A stretch of 64,000 nt of DNA from Snodgrassella alvi (GCF_040741455.2 NZ_CP160328.2:1426001-1490000), one strand, 5' to 3'. Positions 35,227 to 44,107 are shown, numbered from the stretch's first letter. The notes: generated from the letters alone by a model not told the origin. Made by a program: numbers and translations.

Positions 35227-36357
35227 ATGCAAAAGCCTGAACGATCCACTACTAATAATACCGTCGCTACGATACCCATCAGAAATATCTGGCTGCTGCT
35301 ATTGTATGCTTCTGATCTGTATAAAACACTTGGTGCGCAGCAAAGAGTAAAGCTGGAACAAAATCCTCAAGAACTGATTATTCTGGTTGCAAAACTATAT
35401 TGTCAGGCTGTTAGCAAAAGACTAATGCGCGCATTATCCTGCGGCTATCAGCAACATACACAATCACTAACTCGTGTCAGGGGAAAAATAGATCTGCTGA
35501 CTACCGCACGCCAGCAGTTATTAGAAAAAGGGCGCATTCGATGCCAGTTTGATTCTTTAACCATTGATACCCCGAAAAATCGCTTTATTCATGCTGCCGC
35601 GCATGTATTGCTGGCACAGTTAGAGGATAAAACATTAATCCGGCAATGCCAGAACATTATCAGTCGGTTTACGGCGCTTAAGATAGGGCAGTCGACTCAG
35701 TATGACCATTTAACTGAATCTTTTGATCAATCTGGCAAACAAGATAAAACGCTGCTTACTCTGTGCCGGCTGATTTTTAATATGGCTACACCCACCGAGC
35801 AGGCAGGTAGTTATTTACTGGAGCAAGCAGATAAAAAAGATCAGTGGTTGCGGCATTTATTTGAAAAAGCAATAGTTGGATTTTGCCGTACTAATTTGAG
35901 TAGTAAGGATTGGATAATAAGCGCCGGCAAACGATTATATTGGCAGCAGCTACAACCCAGTACAGGTATAAAGGATTTTTTACCCAGTATGCAGTCTGAT
36001 TTGGTCATTGAACGCCGCCAGTGCCGGCATCGCCTAATTATTGATACCAAATGTACGTCTATCCATACCCAGTCTTTTTATAAAGACAAGGTGTTTAAAA
36101 GTCCTCATATTTACCAGCTCTATACTTATCTGCGCAGTCAGGAAAATCCTGTTGATCCGCCATCACTCAATGCAACCGGAATGTTATTGTATCCTGCAAT
36201 TAATGAATCAATTAATGAATCTGTCACCATTCAAAATCATCAGTTCCGATTCTGTACTATTGATCTCAATTTGGATTCCGGTTTAATCAGAAAAAATTTA
36301 TTGGATTTATTAAGTCAATGGTGCTGTAGTAGTGGCGGCTTTCAGCAAAATGATTAA
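35227..36357 (+). CDS. mcrC: McrC restriction endonuclease subunit
   Basis: A 376-residue McrC partner of the upstream GTPase. N-terminal IPIRNIWLLLLYAS and LTRVRGKIDL are typical of McrC. The PD-(D/E)xK nuclease core is in MQSDLVIE and LIIDTKCT, with LFEKAIVGFCR before it. With McrB it cuts DNA carrying modified cytosines. ATG 35227 lies 5 nt after the mcrB stop; a GTG at 35215 overlapping mcrB is an alternative. Codon use is as AT-rich as that of mcrB, somewhat lower in GC than the flanking housekeeping genes, fitting an acquired defence unit. Confidence 0.9.
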   Translation: MQKPERSTTNNTVATIPIRNIWLLLLYASDLYKTLGAQQRVKLEQNPQELIILVAKLYCQAVSKRLMRALSCGYQQHTQSLTRVRGKIDLLTTARQQLLEKGRIRCQFDSLTIDTPKNRFIHAAAHVLLAQLEDKTLIRQCQNIISRFTALKIGQSTQYDHLTESFDQSGKQDKTLLTLCRLIFNMATPTEQAGSYLLEQADKKDQWLRHLFEKAIVGFCRTNLSSKDWIISAGKRLYWQQLQPSTGIKDFLPSMQSDLVIERRQCRHRLIIDTKCTSIHTQSFYKDKVFKSPHIYQLYTYLRSQENPVDPPSLNATGMLLYPAINESINESVTIQNHQFRFCTIDLNLDSGLIRKNLLDLLSQWCCSSGGFQQND

Positions 36358-36825
36358 AAGAGCAGACTATTATCTAAAATAAACTAAGTTTTTTTCTGCG
36401 CCATACAGTTTTTATTTAATAATTATTTAATTTATCCTATTGAGATTTTAAACTTGTTGATTTCTCTCAATATGATTTTTTAATACAACCTAAATAAATA
36501 AGTAAAATCAGTTTTTAAAGCAATTTTTCCAGCTTTCATCTACCATATATAAAAGCTAGTTTATAAAAGGTTTTCCGGTTTCTGTGCATTGACCTAAGGA
36601 ATATAATTAATCGGTGGCAATACCAGCTCTGGCACATTTATTTAGTCTTTTATTGAGTTCAGATCAGTGGATATAACCAAATACCGGCAGAAACAGATTT
36701 TAATGCTCATTACTTTTGTCTGATCCACTTTGAATATATTTTATTGGGCAAATTGATTATATTAATTTAAAAAGGCTGTTTATTTCTTCATATAGGGAAA
36801 CGTATGATAGTCTGTGCTGGCAAAT
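36358..36825. other. AT-rich intergenic region after mcrC
   Basis: About 470 bp without a supported gene, repeat or RNA. No clear terminator follows mcrC. Confidence 0.4.
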
Positions 36826-36862
36826 AAAAAGCTGACTATCAATTTCGACAGCCAGCTTTTTT
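36826..36862 (-). terminator. Terminator of ftsY
   Basis: Stem of 10 bp (with two G-U pairs in RNA) flanked by A/T pairs: arms AAAAAGCTGACTATC and GACAGCCAGCTTTTTT. The T-run for leftward transcription is TTTTTATTT. Confidence 0.75.
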
Positions 36863-36875
36863 CTTGCCTGAAAGC

Positions 36876-38150
36876 TTATTCCTCATCCTCAATCAATGCA
36901 TCTACAAATGCTTTGGCGTCAAACGGGCGTAAATCGTCGATGCTTTCGCCTACACCGATGAAACGTACCGGTATCGGGCGTTTGGCGGCCAGTGCGGCGA
37001 GGATACCGCCTTTTGCGGTGCCATCCAGTTTAGAAACGATCAGGCCGGTTAAGCCAAGGGCGTCGTCGAAAGCGACTACTTGATTGATAGCGTTCTGGCC
37101 GACGTTGGCATCGAGTACCAGCATGACTTCGTGTGGTGCTTCGGGTAATGATTTTTGCAACACGCGTTTTACTTTTTTGATTTCTTCCATCAGATGCAGC
37201 TGGGTTGGCAAGCGGCCAGCGGTATCAGCCAGTACGATATCGATACCACGTGCTTTGGCTGCTTCAAGGGCATCGAAGCAGACGGCGGCAGAATCACCGG
37301 ATTCCTGCGCAATTACGGTTACGTTATTGCGCTCACCCCATTGCTGTAATTGCTCGCGCGCAGCTGCGCGGAATGTGTCACCTGCGGCCAAGAGGACGCT
37401 TTTACCCTGACTTTGAAAATATTTGGCCAGTTTGCCGATACTGGTGGTTTTGCCTGCGCCGTTTACGCCAGCCATCATGATAACAAAAGGTTTTTTATCA
37501 GCAGGTATGGACAAGGGCTGCTGAAGTGGCTGCAGTAATTCATATAAGGCTTCTTTCAGGGCGCTGCGCAGTTCGTTTCCGTTTTTCAATCCTTTCAGAG
37601 TAACGCGCTGACGTACCTGTGCCAGTAGTTTTTCGGTGGCTTCGATACCCATATCACTGGTGAGCAATACTGTTTCCAGCTCTTCATACAGGTCTTCATC
37701 GATTTTGCCGCCACCAAATACAGACGCCAGCGATTTGGCCATCTGGTTGCGCGATTTGCTTAGGCCCTGTTTGAGACGTGCTGCCCAGCCTAGTCGTGCT
37801 GGTTTGTCTGTTTCGCTAGGGGTTTCTGTGGTATCTACAGGAATCACGATGGTGTTTTCGCTGGCCGGAGCCTGAACAACCTCTGATTCCGTGCTGGTGG
37901 CAATGGCGGCCGGTTCATCTACGGCAGCCGGTACGATGATGTCTTCTGTTGTTTCGGTAGCTGTAGATTCGGAGATGGCTGCATTCGCTGTGTGCTCTTC
38001 TACGCTCTGGTGGGAAGCAGCCGGTTCAGGCTGAGTATGAGTTTCAGCCGCTGTATCGGGTTGCTCTACTGATTCCGGCTGAGCGGGGTTAACGCTGGCT
38101 TGTTCTTGCTCTGGCTCTGTATTTTTTTTTCTTTTAAAAAATCCAAACAT
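36876..38150 (-). CDS. ftsY: Signal recognition particle receptor FtsY
   Basis: A 424-residue SRP receptor GTPase that docks ribosome-SRP complexes at the inner membrane. Residues 1-115 form the acidic, repetitive A domain (many Glu, Ala and Thr), starting with the membrane-targeting patch MFGFFKRKK. The N and G domains follow with P-loop GVNGAGKTTS, DTAGRLPTQ, and SKLDGTAKGG. The length is within the range for neisserial FtsY. It is the only gene of its transcript, with a terminator 14 nt beyond the stop. Confidence 0.96.
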   Translation of the reverse strand: MFGFFKRKKNTEPEQEQASVNPAQPESVEQPDTAAETHTQPEPAASHQSVEEHTANAAISESTATETTEDIIVPAAVDEPAAIATSTESEVVQAPASENTIVIPVDTTETPSETDKPARLGWAARLKQGLSKSRNQMAKSLASVFGGGKIDEDLYEELETVLLTSDMGIEATEKLLAQVRQRVTLKGLKNGNELRSALKEALYELLQPLQQPLSIPADKKPFVIMMAGVNGAGKTTSIGKLAKYFQSQGKSVLLAAGDTFRAAAREQLQQWGERNNVTVIAQESGDSAAVCFDALEAAKARGIDIVLADTAGRLPTQLHLMEEIKKVKRVLQKSLPEAPHEVMLVLDANVGQNAINQVVAFDDALGLTGLIVSKLDGTAKGGILAALAAKRPIPVRFIGVGESIDDLRPFDAKAFVDALIEDEE

Positions 38151-38557
38151 GGGTTATTCCTGATGCTAGGTGAACCAAAGTTCTGTAAAAGCTTGTCTTT
38201 GGTAATGAATATATGGGTGCTATTGTAGCTTAGAGCCGCTGGTTTGATAATGTGTTATGGTATTTAGACCTATTTATACGGCCAGTTTGGTTTGCCGGTA
38301 TTTGATTTTTATCAGTCTCAAAGGTTTTTTCTACTTATGTTGTTGGCAGTTTCAACCATGTTGGCAGACAGTATTGCCGAAGCGCTCTGAAAACGGATGG
38401 ATATTTTTTCCGCCATGCTAATGAAAGCACTGTGCATTTCTGAAATAGCTGCTGACGTTAGTTTTTATTCGCATTTGTTCACTGGTTGCAATTGGTAGTG
38501 ATGTTCCGGATTACTGTTACGAGTATTGATGCAGTTATGAATGCTGTTATTGCCGCG
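38151..38557. other. Intergenic region between ftsY and the deoxynucleotidase gene
   Basis: About 400 bp with the ftsY promoter expected in the left half. No gene or strong hairpin is recognisable. Confidence 0.4.
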
Positions 38558-39106
38558 TTACTGCAATAATTCTGACCAGCTTTCCGGTTTTTGCCAGTTT
38601 ACACGATGGATGTTGGTTGCATTGCGGTTGTAGGGCTGATCATAAATCCAGTGCTGCCATTGTGGCTGCAGGCTGCCGCTTATCATGGGTTTGTCATCAA
38701 TGAGGATATCGCCGCGAATCCATGTTTTGTCTTTGGCTAAAATGATGCGGTTTAGCCATTCATCACCTAAGTAGCGGGCGACCCAGTCAAATTTTTCGGA
38801 TACGCAGTAATGATAGTCATCGATAGGTGAGGTGCAGATGCGTACGTCGTGTCCTGCTTCTAGTAAGCGTCTGGCCGCCTGAATACCCTGATTCATGGGT
38901 GGCAGGGAGGCAAAAAAACCCTTACTGCTGTAAATCTGTGTCAGCTGTTGGTGATACTGTGGCGCCATGTCTTCACGCAGGTAGAAATGTCGGCGTTCTG
39001 GCAGGGGTAGGGGCTGCTGGTAGGTTAGTTGCCAGCGCTGTCTTACACCCTGCTCAAAATCAGCCAGAACTCCATCCTGATCGAGTAAAATCAATTTGGC
39101 TGCCAT
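38558..39106 (-). CDS. 5'(3')-deoxyribonucleotidase (NT5C-type, HAD superfamily)
   Basis: A 182-residue HAD phosphatase. Motif I is LLDQDGVLADFEQG, with nucleophile Asp and acid/base Asp two residues later. Motif II is CTSPIDDY (Thr or Ser) and motif IV is DILIDDKPM. This is the pattern of bacterial homologues of mammalian 5'(3')-deoxyribonucleotidase, removing phosphate from dNMPs such as dUMP and dTMP. The gene begins 41 nt after ruvA, so both are probably transcribed together. Substrate preference is inferred from family only. Confidence 0.88.
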   Translation of the reverse strand: MAAKLILLDQDGVLADFEQGVRQRWQLTYQQPLPLPERRHFYLREDMAPQYHQQLTQIYSSKGFFASLPPMNQGIQAARRLLEAGHDVRICTSPIDDYHYCVSEKFDWVARYLGDEWLNRIILAKDKTWIRGDILIDDKPMISGSLQPQWQHWIYDQPYNRNATNIHRVNWQKPESWSELLQ

Positions 39107-39147
39107 ACGATTTCCTGTGGTGGGGTCTGCGATTATCAGAGTGTTGT

Positions 39148-39726
39148 TTATAACATGTTTTTTAAGGCAAGTCGTACACCTTCACTGATGTCGGTACCGG
39201 CCGGTATGTCTTTGCAGGCGCTGCGGGCTTCTTTATCGGTATAACCTAAGGCTAGCAAAGTGTTAATTATGTCTTCGTTTGCGCTGGCAGCTTCGGCAGC
39301 ATACAAACCTAGGCTATCGCCACTGGCAGCTAATTTGCCGCGTAGCTCAAGTACGAGACGCTCGGCTGTTTTTTTACCAATTCCGGGAGCAGCAGTCAGG
39401 CGTTTGATGTCTTCGCTGGCGATAGCAGCCGCCAGTTCATCACTGCTGAGACTGGAGAGGATGCCCAGTGCGCTTTTGGCTCCGATGCCGCTTACTTTGA
39501 TAAGTGCACGGAACGTTTCGCGTTCTTCGCGAGAGCCAAAGCCAAACAGCAGATGGGCGTCTTCCCGTATCACCAGCTGGGTGTAAAGCGCCGTTTCTTC
39601 TCCGACTGCGGGTAGGTTGTAAAAGGTTTGCATGGACACCTGAGCTTCGTAACCCACGCCATGTACATCCAGTACCACTATCGGTGGATTTTTTTCTAGC
39701 ACGATACCGCGTAAACGACTAATCAT
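39148..39726 (-). CDS. ruvA: Holliday junction DNA helicase subunit RuvA
   Basis: A 192-residue protein that binds four-way junctions and loads RuvB. N-terminal OB domain [20 protein letters not shown], two helix-hairpin-helix motifs ([12 protein letters not shown] and [15 protein letters not shown]), and a C-terminal RuvB-contacting helix bundle ending LALKNML. The start at 39726 has an excellent SD (GGAAAGGAA), whereas the ORF's earlier ATG adds a spurious extension. ruvB and ruvC are not in the window. A shared terminator separates it from rlpA. Confidence 0.96.
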   Translation of the reverse strand: MISRLRGIVLEKNPPIVVLDVHGVGYEAQVSMQTFYNLPAVGEETALYTQLVIREDAHLLFGFGSREERETFRALIKVSGIGAKSALGILSSLSSDELAAAIASEDIKRLTAAPGIGKKTAERLVLELRGKLAASGDSLGLYAAEAASANEDIINTLLALGYTDKEARSACKDIPAGTDISEGVRLALKNML

Positions 39727-39754
39727 TATGTTCCTTTCCTGACGCGGGACAAAC

Positions 39755-39784
39755 AAAAGCCCGTGCATGATACCACGGGCTTTT
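39755..39784 (-). terminator. Terminator of rlpA
   Basis: Perfect 11-bp stem AAAAGCCCGTG/CACGGGCTTTT with an 8-nt loop, then TTTTG leftwards. It lies between rlpA and ruvA and insulates them. Confidence 0.88.
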
Positions 39785-39804
39785 GTCTGAGTTTGTTGCT
39801 GAGT

Positions 39805-40599
39805 TTACAGTGTGGTCAGCATAGATTTTCTGGCTTCATCAGCACGTTGTTGTTGCTGGAAAGGGCCCATACGGACAACGTAGCTGTTTTTCACTTTCAC
39901 CAGTTTGGCCTGCTGTGCGCTGCCAGCAGCCTGCAGATGCTGTGTGGTTGCTTTCAGATACTGCTGTGCCAGCTCTTTATTGGCAAATTTCTGTAAATCA
40001 ACATAAATGTTGCCACCACTGCCGGCTGGTTGCAGGCTTTCGCCGGGCAGTACCTGTTCTACGCGTACCTGTGCTGTGCCGGCACGGACGAAACCCAGTT
40101 TCTGCGCCGCAGCGTAAGATAAGTCCATGACACGGTTTGCGTGGAAGGGGCCACGATCGTTTACTCTCACGACGACTGTCTTGCCGTTTGAGAGATTGGT
40201 TACCCGAGCATAGCTGGGAATAGGCAGAGTGGGGTGGGCTGCTGTCAGCATCTGGCTGTCAAACCGCTCTCCAGATGAGGTGCGGCGCCCGTGAAAATTC
40301 TGACCATAGTAAGAGGCTCGGCCTACCTGACTGAAACTGGCCACTTTTTGTAACGGGTAATATCGTTTGCCCGCTACCTGATAGCTAAGGTTAGCTGTTT
40401 TATGCAGATGCTCTGCTGGTGCTACTGTAAGATTAGATAGAGATTTTTTAGCATGATAAACCGGCGCTGACAGATGAGCGGTCTGCTTGGCACTGGCCAT
40501 GCTGAACCCCAGTATCATGACAACGCTAACAAATAATACTTTAATCCTGATCAAACCATATTTCCGTTTCTGTGAGTAAAAGACGCAAACACCAGACAT
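39805..40599 (-). CDS. rlpA: RlpA-like septal lytic transglycosylase with SPOR domain
   Basis: A 264-residue exported cell-wall enzyme. A signal segment (about 17-38: IKVLFVSVVMILGFSMASA) precedes a double-psi beta-barrel with GRASYYGQNFHGRRTSSGE, LPSYARVTNL written here as IPSYARVTNL, and VVRVNDRGPFHANRVMDLS, which carries the catalytic-type Asp. The C-terminal SPOR domain (about 180-260) has NIYVDLQKFANKELAQQYL. The start is uncertain: ATG 40599 gives a long N-region, while TTG 40554 with GGAA upstream gives a compact signal peptide. No lipobox Cys is visible, unlike E. coli RlpA. Confidence 0.9.
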   Translation of the reverse strand: MSGVCVFYSQKRKYGLIRIKVLFVSVVMILGFSMASAKQTAHLSAPVYHAKKSLSNLTVAPAEHLHKTANLSYQVAGKRYYPLQKVASFSQVGRASYYGQNFHGRRTSSGERFDSQMLTAAHPTLPIPSYARVTNLSNGKTVVVRVNDRGPFHANRVMDLSYAAAQKLGFVRAGTAQVRVEQVLPGESLQPAGSGGNIYVDLQKFANKELAQQYLKATTQHLQAAGSAQQAKLVKVKNSYVVRMGPFQQQQRADEARKSMLTTL

Positions 40600-40843
40600 G
40601 CAGATTTTGTTGTCCGCGACAACACGTCAGTCTGGTAAAACTGTATTTATACTAAGACAGCAAAAAACAGTGGCAGCCACTAAAAAGTGGCAGGAGAGGC
40701 AGTAACCTCAATTGGCAGGAACTGACACCGACTGTGGTTTAATACAGCACATTGGCGGGTTCCGAAAGTTGCTTACTAATCGGCAAAAAGCCGAAATGGT
40801 AACGCAGTTAATAATTGAATCAGTAATTTATCAGGGCGACACT

Positions 40844-40933
40844 ATGCCAAACAAGCCTTTGTCTGTCAAAGATTTTTTCAATCCGGATGAGCCAGCGACC
40901 AAACAAAAACCTGTGCGGCACCCGATTTTTTAA
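40844..40933 (+). CDS. Possible 29-residue small protein overlapping comF antisense
   Basis: An ATG at 40844 with AGGG about 8 nt upstream opens a 29-codon frame (MPNKPLSVKDFFNPDEPATK and a short tail HPIF). Composition is protein-like. The last 56 nt are antisense to the comF 3' end. Function and expression are unknown. Confidence 0.35.
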   Translation: MPNKPLSVKDFFNPDEPATKQKPVRHPIF

Positions 40934-41588
40934 GGGTTTGCGCTAGTTCGGCAATTGTTGCGCCGGTGGTCACAACATCGTCAATTAACAACAGGTTACG
41001 TTTTTTTACGGGCTGCTTCAAGTGAAATACACCGCGTACATTACGCTGGCGGGCTGATTTTTTCAATGTAGACTGGGGCGGCTGGTGGGTGCGATCAATG
41101 CAGTACGGTGGCAGCAGCGGTAACTCGTAATGGCGGGCAATGCTGGCAGCAAGCAGCTGGCTTTGATTAAAGCCACGCTTAAACAGCCGCTGACGGCTTA
41201 AGGGCATGGCCAGCACTGCGTCTATTTGTGCGGTTTCCAGCCACTGTGGCGGCCGTGCCAGCATTAATGCGGCCAAGGTATCGAGCAGGGCAAGCTGGCG
41301 CTGATGTTTGTACGCGCTGAGTATTTGTCGGAGTGGAGTGGCATAGCGGTAACTGGCATAGAGGCGAGCAAACGGCCAATGCTGCCCGCATTGCTCACAA
41401 GCTCCCACTGTCAGATTGCCGGAATGGCATTGCAAACAGATATCACGTTCTGGGCGCTGAAGGTTGCTTATGTCCTGCCAGCACGGAGGGCACAAGCCTG
41501 AGCCATCAGCATAATCGTGGCATAATAAACAGTGCGGCTTGCCGATACAGGCGTGCCAGAATGAAGTAAGTAATGAAACTATTCCCAT
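40878..41588 (-). CDS. comF: ComF family protein (phosphoribosyltransferase-like, competence)
   Basis: A 236-residue ComF/GntX-type protein needed in many bacteria for DNA uptake. N-terminal zinc-finger cysteines (CLLCHD, CPPC, CLQCHSG, CEQCG) precede a phosphoribosyltransferase domain with RGFNQSQLLA and the PRPP loop LLLIDDVVTTGAT. ATG 41588 has SD AGAAGG 8 nt upstream. Its start codon overlaps the bioH start on the other strand by 2 bp (CATG at 41586-41589), leaving no intergenic region between divergent genes. The 3' end overlaps a possible small plus-strand ORF. Confidence 0.92.
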   Translation of the reverse strand: MGIVSLLTSFWHACIGKPHCLLCHDYADGSGLCPPCWQDISNLQRPERDICLQCHSGNLTVGACEQCGQHWPFARLYASYRYATPLRQILSAYKHQRQLALLDTLAALMLARPPQWLETAQIDAVLAMPLSRQRLFKRGFNQSQLLAASIARHYELPLLPPYCIDRTHQPPQSTLKKSARQRNVRGVFHLKQPVKKRNLLLIDDVVTTGATIAELAQTLKKSGAAQVFVWSLAHPD

Positions 41589-42339
41589 GATCACACCTTC
41601 TCAAACTTTACTGATACACGGCTGGGGTGCCAATCATCATATTTTCGACCCTTTTCTGGCCAACCTGCCGCTGCCAAATCAAATGCATATACTTACACCG
41701 GATCTACCCGGCCATGGCAGTGCGCCGTTTGATGGCACTTTTGATATAAATACTATTGCCGACCAACTAGCGGCACAGTTATCTGAACCCGCTCATGTTC
41801 TTGGTTGGTCGCTGGGAGGTATGGTGGCCATCAGTATGGCCGCACGTTATCCAGACAGGGTTGCCACGCTGTGTCTAACAGCCAGTCTGGCTAAATTACT
41901 GGCCAGCAGTGACTACCCGCAAGGCCTGCACAAGATTAGTCTGCATCAGATGGCAGACAAATTCAGGATAGATTATCCCAAATACATGCAACAGTTTCTA
42001 CAGTTGCAGATGCTGTATGCGGATACGGGGATACAAACCGGCATGCAGCATCTGCTGCCGGCCATTTGCCAGTACGGAGCACCGGTTGCTCTTAACGCGG
42101 CTTTGCATGCGTTAGAACAAGCAGATTTACGCCCGCTACTCAGTAGCTTACACTGTCCGGTATTACTGGTTTACGGTGGGCGCGATACCATAACGCCGCC
42201 ACGCATGGGCGAATATCTGCATCAGCAACTGCCGCAGAGTGAATGGCATCTGCTGCCGCAGGCTGCTCATACACCGTTTTTAAGCCATCCTGATGAATTT
42301 GCCCGTGTACTGGGTCGGTTTTGGGAACAATACACATGA
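41587..42339 (+). CDS. bioH: Pimeloyl-ACP methyl ester carboxylesterase BioH
   Basis: A 250-residue alpha/beta-hydrolase that releases pimeloyl-ACP from its methyl ester, ending the BioC-BioH route to biotin. HGWGANHHIF carries the oxyanion loop, GWSLGG the nucleophile Ser (residue about 78), GGRDTITP the Asp and AAHTPF the His. The stop overlaps bioC (ATGA), making a bioH-bioC operon. The start codon overlaps that of divergent comF; only weak ribosome-binding sequence precedes it. A 5-codon frame (MKLFP, stop overlapping the bioH ATG) sits just upstream and might assist initiation. Confidence 0.94.
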   Translation: MITPSQTLLIHGWGANHHIFDPFLANLPLPNQMHILTPDLPGHGSAPFDGTFDINTIADQLAAQLSEPAHVLGWSLGGMVAISMAARYPDRVATLCLTASLAKLLASSDYPQGLHKISLHQMADKFRIDYPKYMQQFLQLQMLYADTGIQTGMQHLLPAICQYGAPVALNAALHALEQADLRPLLSSLHCPVLLVYGGRDTITPPRMGEYLHQQLPQSEWHLLPQAAHTPFLSHPDEFARVLGRFWEQYT

Positions 42340-43151
42340 CAACTCTGCCACACCAGCCAGACTGGTTTCTGCATGCACATCTGGCCGCGACGCTAGACGA
42401 ACGCCTGAGTATTCTGAAACAGCCACCGCAGCACATTTTGCTGGCCGCCGCTGATGGCAATGAAAGCTACCGCTTACTTAAAATGCGTTATCCACAAGCT
42501 TGTTTCCATGAATATGATAGTCGCAGCTGCTATCTTCAGGCAGCACAGGCGATTCGAAAAGCCAAACAGAGCTGGTGGCAGAAGCTCAATAGCAGTCTGC
42601 CGGAACAGATCGCAACCGACCGGCTGCCGGATAATCAGGCGGCGGATATGGTATGGAGTAATCTTGGCCTGATTCATCAGCCAGATGCAGTAGCGGTGAT
42701 TGAAAACTGGGCTGGTGCTTTGCGCCCTGACGGTCTGCTGTTTTTTAGCCACTTTGGGCCGGATACATTAAAAGAAGTCCTGACACTGTGGCGCGCTGCG
42801 GGTATAGTGGTCAGCGCGCCGAGGCTACTCGATATGCACGACCTTGGCGACATGCTGTATCAGCACGGTTTTTATGATCCGGTGATGGATATGAATATGC
42901 TTACGCTGCAATATACTAAGCCAGAACGCTTTATCGAAGATATGCGCACAGCTGGTCTGTGGCAGAGTCTGAAATTTGACAACGAAATTGAGGCTGTACG
43001 TATTCTGGCACAGGCGTGGCAGAATGAAGATATACAGAATGTCACGCTGGAACTGGTGTACGGACATGGTGTGAAAAAACAGATTCTTCCAGAGAACGTT
43101 GCACCGATACAGTTTTATCCATCGTCTTCCACTCACTCTTCCCAACCTTAA
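42336..43151 (+). CDS. bioC: BioC-like malonyl-ACP O-methyltransferase
   Basis: A 271-residue SAM-dependent methyltransferase in the BioC position, methylating malonyl-ACP to start pimelate synthesis. Class I fold features are the acidic strand end FHEYDSRS, ADMVWSNLGLIHQPD (motif IV region) and ALRPDGLLFFSHFGPDTL, which is close to the BioC post-motif. The glycine-rich motif I is atypical: HILLAAADGNE instead of a GxGxG loop. This also occurs in neisserial BioC proteins as far as I recall. The ATGA overlap with bioH supports the pathway assignment. Confidence 0.87.
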   Translation: MTTLPHQPDWFLHAHLAATLDERLSILKQPPQHILLAAADGNESYRLLKMRYPQACFHEYDSRSCYLQAAQAIRKAKQSWWQKLNSSLPEQIATDRLPDNQAADMVWSNLGLIHQPDAVAVIENWAGALRPDGLLFFSHFGPDTLKEVLTLWRAAGIVVSAPRLLDMHDLGDMLYQHGFYDPVMDMNMLTLQYTKPERFIEDMRTAGLWQSLKFDNEIEAVRILAQAWQNEDIQNVTLELVYGHGVKKQILPENVAPIQFYPSSSTHSSQP

Positions 43152-43166
43152 TATAAAAATATAAAT

Positions 43167-44057
43167 ATGAAATTTACTGTATTGCTGCGTACTTGTGCTG
43201 TGATTATTTCGGTTTTCGGTAGTCTTTCTGCTTGTAAAAGCACTACTCCTGTCACCCCAACAGCGGCAACCAAGCCGCGTGCGGTTATCGGGCTGGCACT
43301 TGGTGGCGGGGTATCCAAAGGGTTTGCGCATATCGGGGTGATAAAAGTTTTACAGGAAAACCATATTCCGATACGAGTGGTGACTGGCACCAGTGCTGGC
43401 GCGCTGGTAGGCAGTATGTACGCCTCTGGTATGAGCCCCGACCGGCTGGAGCTGGAAGCAGAAATTCTAAATAAAACCGATCTGGTGGATCCAGTGCTGT
43501 CTACTTCCGGCTTTATCAAGGGACAGAAACTACAGGATTACATCAATGCGAAGGTAAGGAATAAACCGATTCAGCAATTTCCTATCCGCTTTGGTGCTGT
43601 GGCCACTGAATTCGGTACTGGCCGCATGGCAGTGTTCAACAATGGCAATGCCGGACAGGCTGTACGCGCCTCGGCAAGCATTCCAAATATTTTTCAGCCA
43701 ACGGTAATTGGCAATAAACGTTTTGTGGACGGTGGTTTGGTAGCACCAGTGCCGGTCACCGCCGCCCGACAACTTGGTGCCAATGTGGTCATTGCGGTGG
43801 ATATTTCCGCCAAACCGGCGCGCCTGACCAGTGAAGGCTTTTTTTCTTATTTAGACCAGAGCCTGAATATCATGAGCGCTTCGGCACTGAACAGCGAGCT
43901 AAGTAAAGCGCAGGTGGTTATCCGGCCACAGGTACAGAAGCTGGGTACAGTTGGCGGCTTCGACCAGAAAACACAGGCTATTCAGCTGGGTGAGCAAGCA
44001 GCGCGTGCCGCTTTGCCACAAATTCGCGCGGTTCTGGCCAAATATCAAGTTAACTAA
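43167..44057 (+). CDS. Patatin-like phospholipase lipoprotein (RssA-type)
   Basis: A 296-residue lipoprotein: signal peptide with lipobox LSAC (Cys23), then a patatin domain. Visible are the oxyanion loop LALGGGVSKGFAHIGV, the nucleophile GTSAG (Ser about residue 76), and DGG about residue 192 with the catalytic Asp. Patatins are Ser-Asp dyad phospholipases. Outer- or inner-membrane anchoring cannot be decided, but no inner-membrane Asp+2 signal is seen (Lys at +2). It begins 15 nt after bioC and is followed by its own terminator. Confidence 0.9.
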   Translation: MKFTVLLRTCAVIISVFGSLSACKSTTPVTPTAATKPRAVIGLALGGGVSKGFAHIGVIKVLQENHIPIRVVTGTSAGALVGSMYASGMSPDRLELEAEILNKTDLVDPVLSTSGFIKGQKLQDYINAKVRNKPIQQFPIRFGAVATEFGTGRMAVFNNGNAGQAVRASASIPNIFQPTVIGNKRFVDGGLVAPVPVTAARQLGANVVIAVDISAKPARLTSEGFFSYLDQSLNIMSASALNSELSKAQVVIRPQVQKLGTVGGFDQKTQAIQLGEQAARAALPQIRAVLAKYQVN

Positions 44058-44082
44058 GCGTTCTGTACTGGAGTAATCGGAT

Positions 44083-44107
44083 GCAGGCTGCCGCTGTGGC
44101 AGTCTGC
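44083..44107 (+). terminator. Terminator after the patatin lipoprotein
   Basis: Stem GCAGGCTGCC/GGCAGTCTGC (one G-U pair) with 5-nt loop, followed by GTTTTAATT. Confidence 0.78.
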
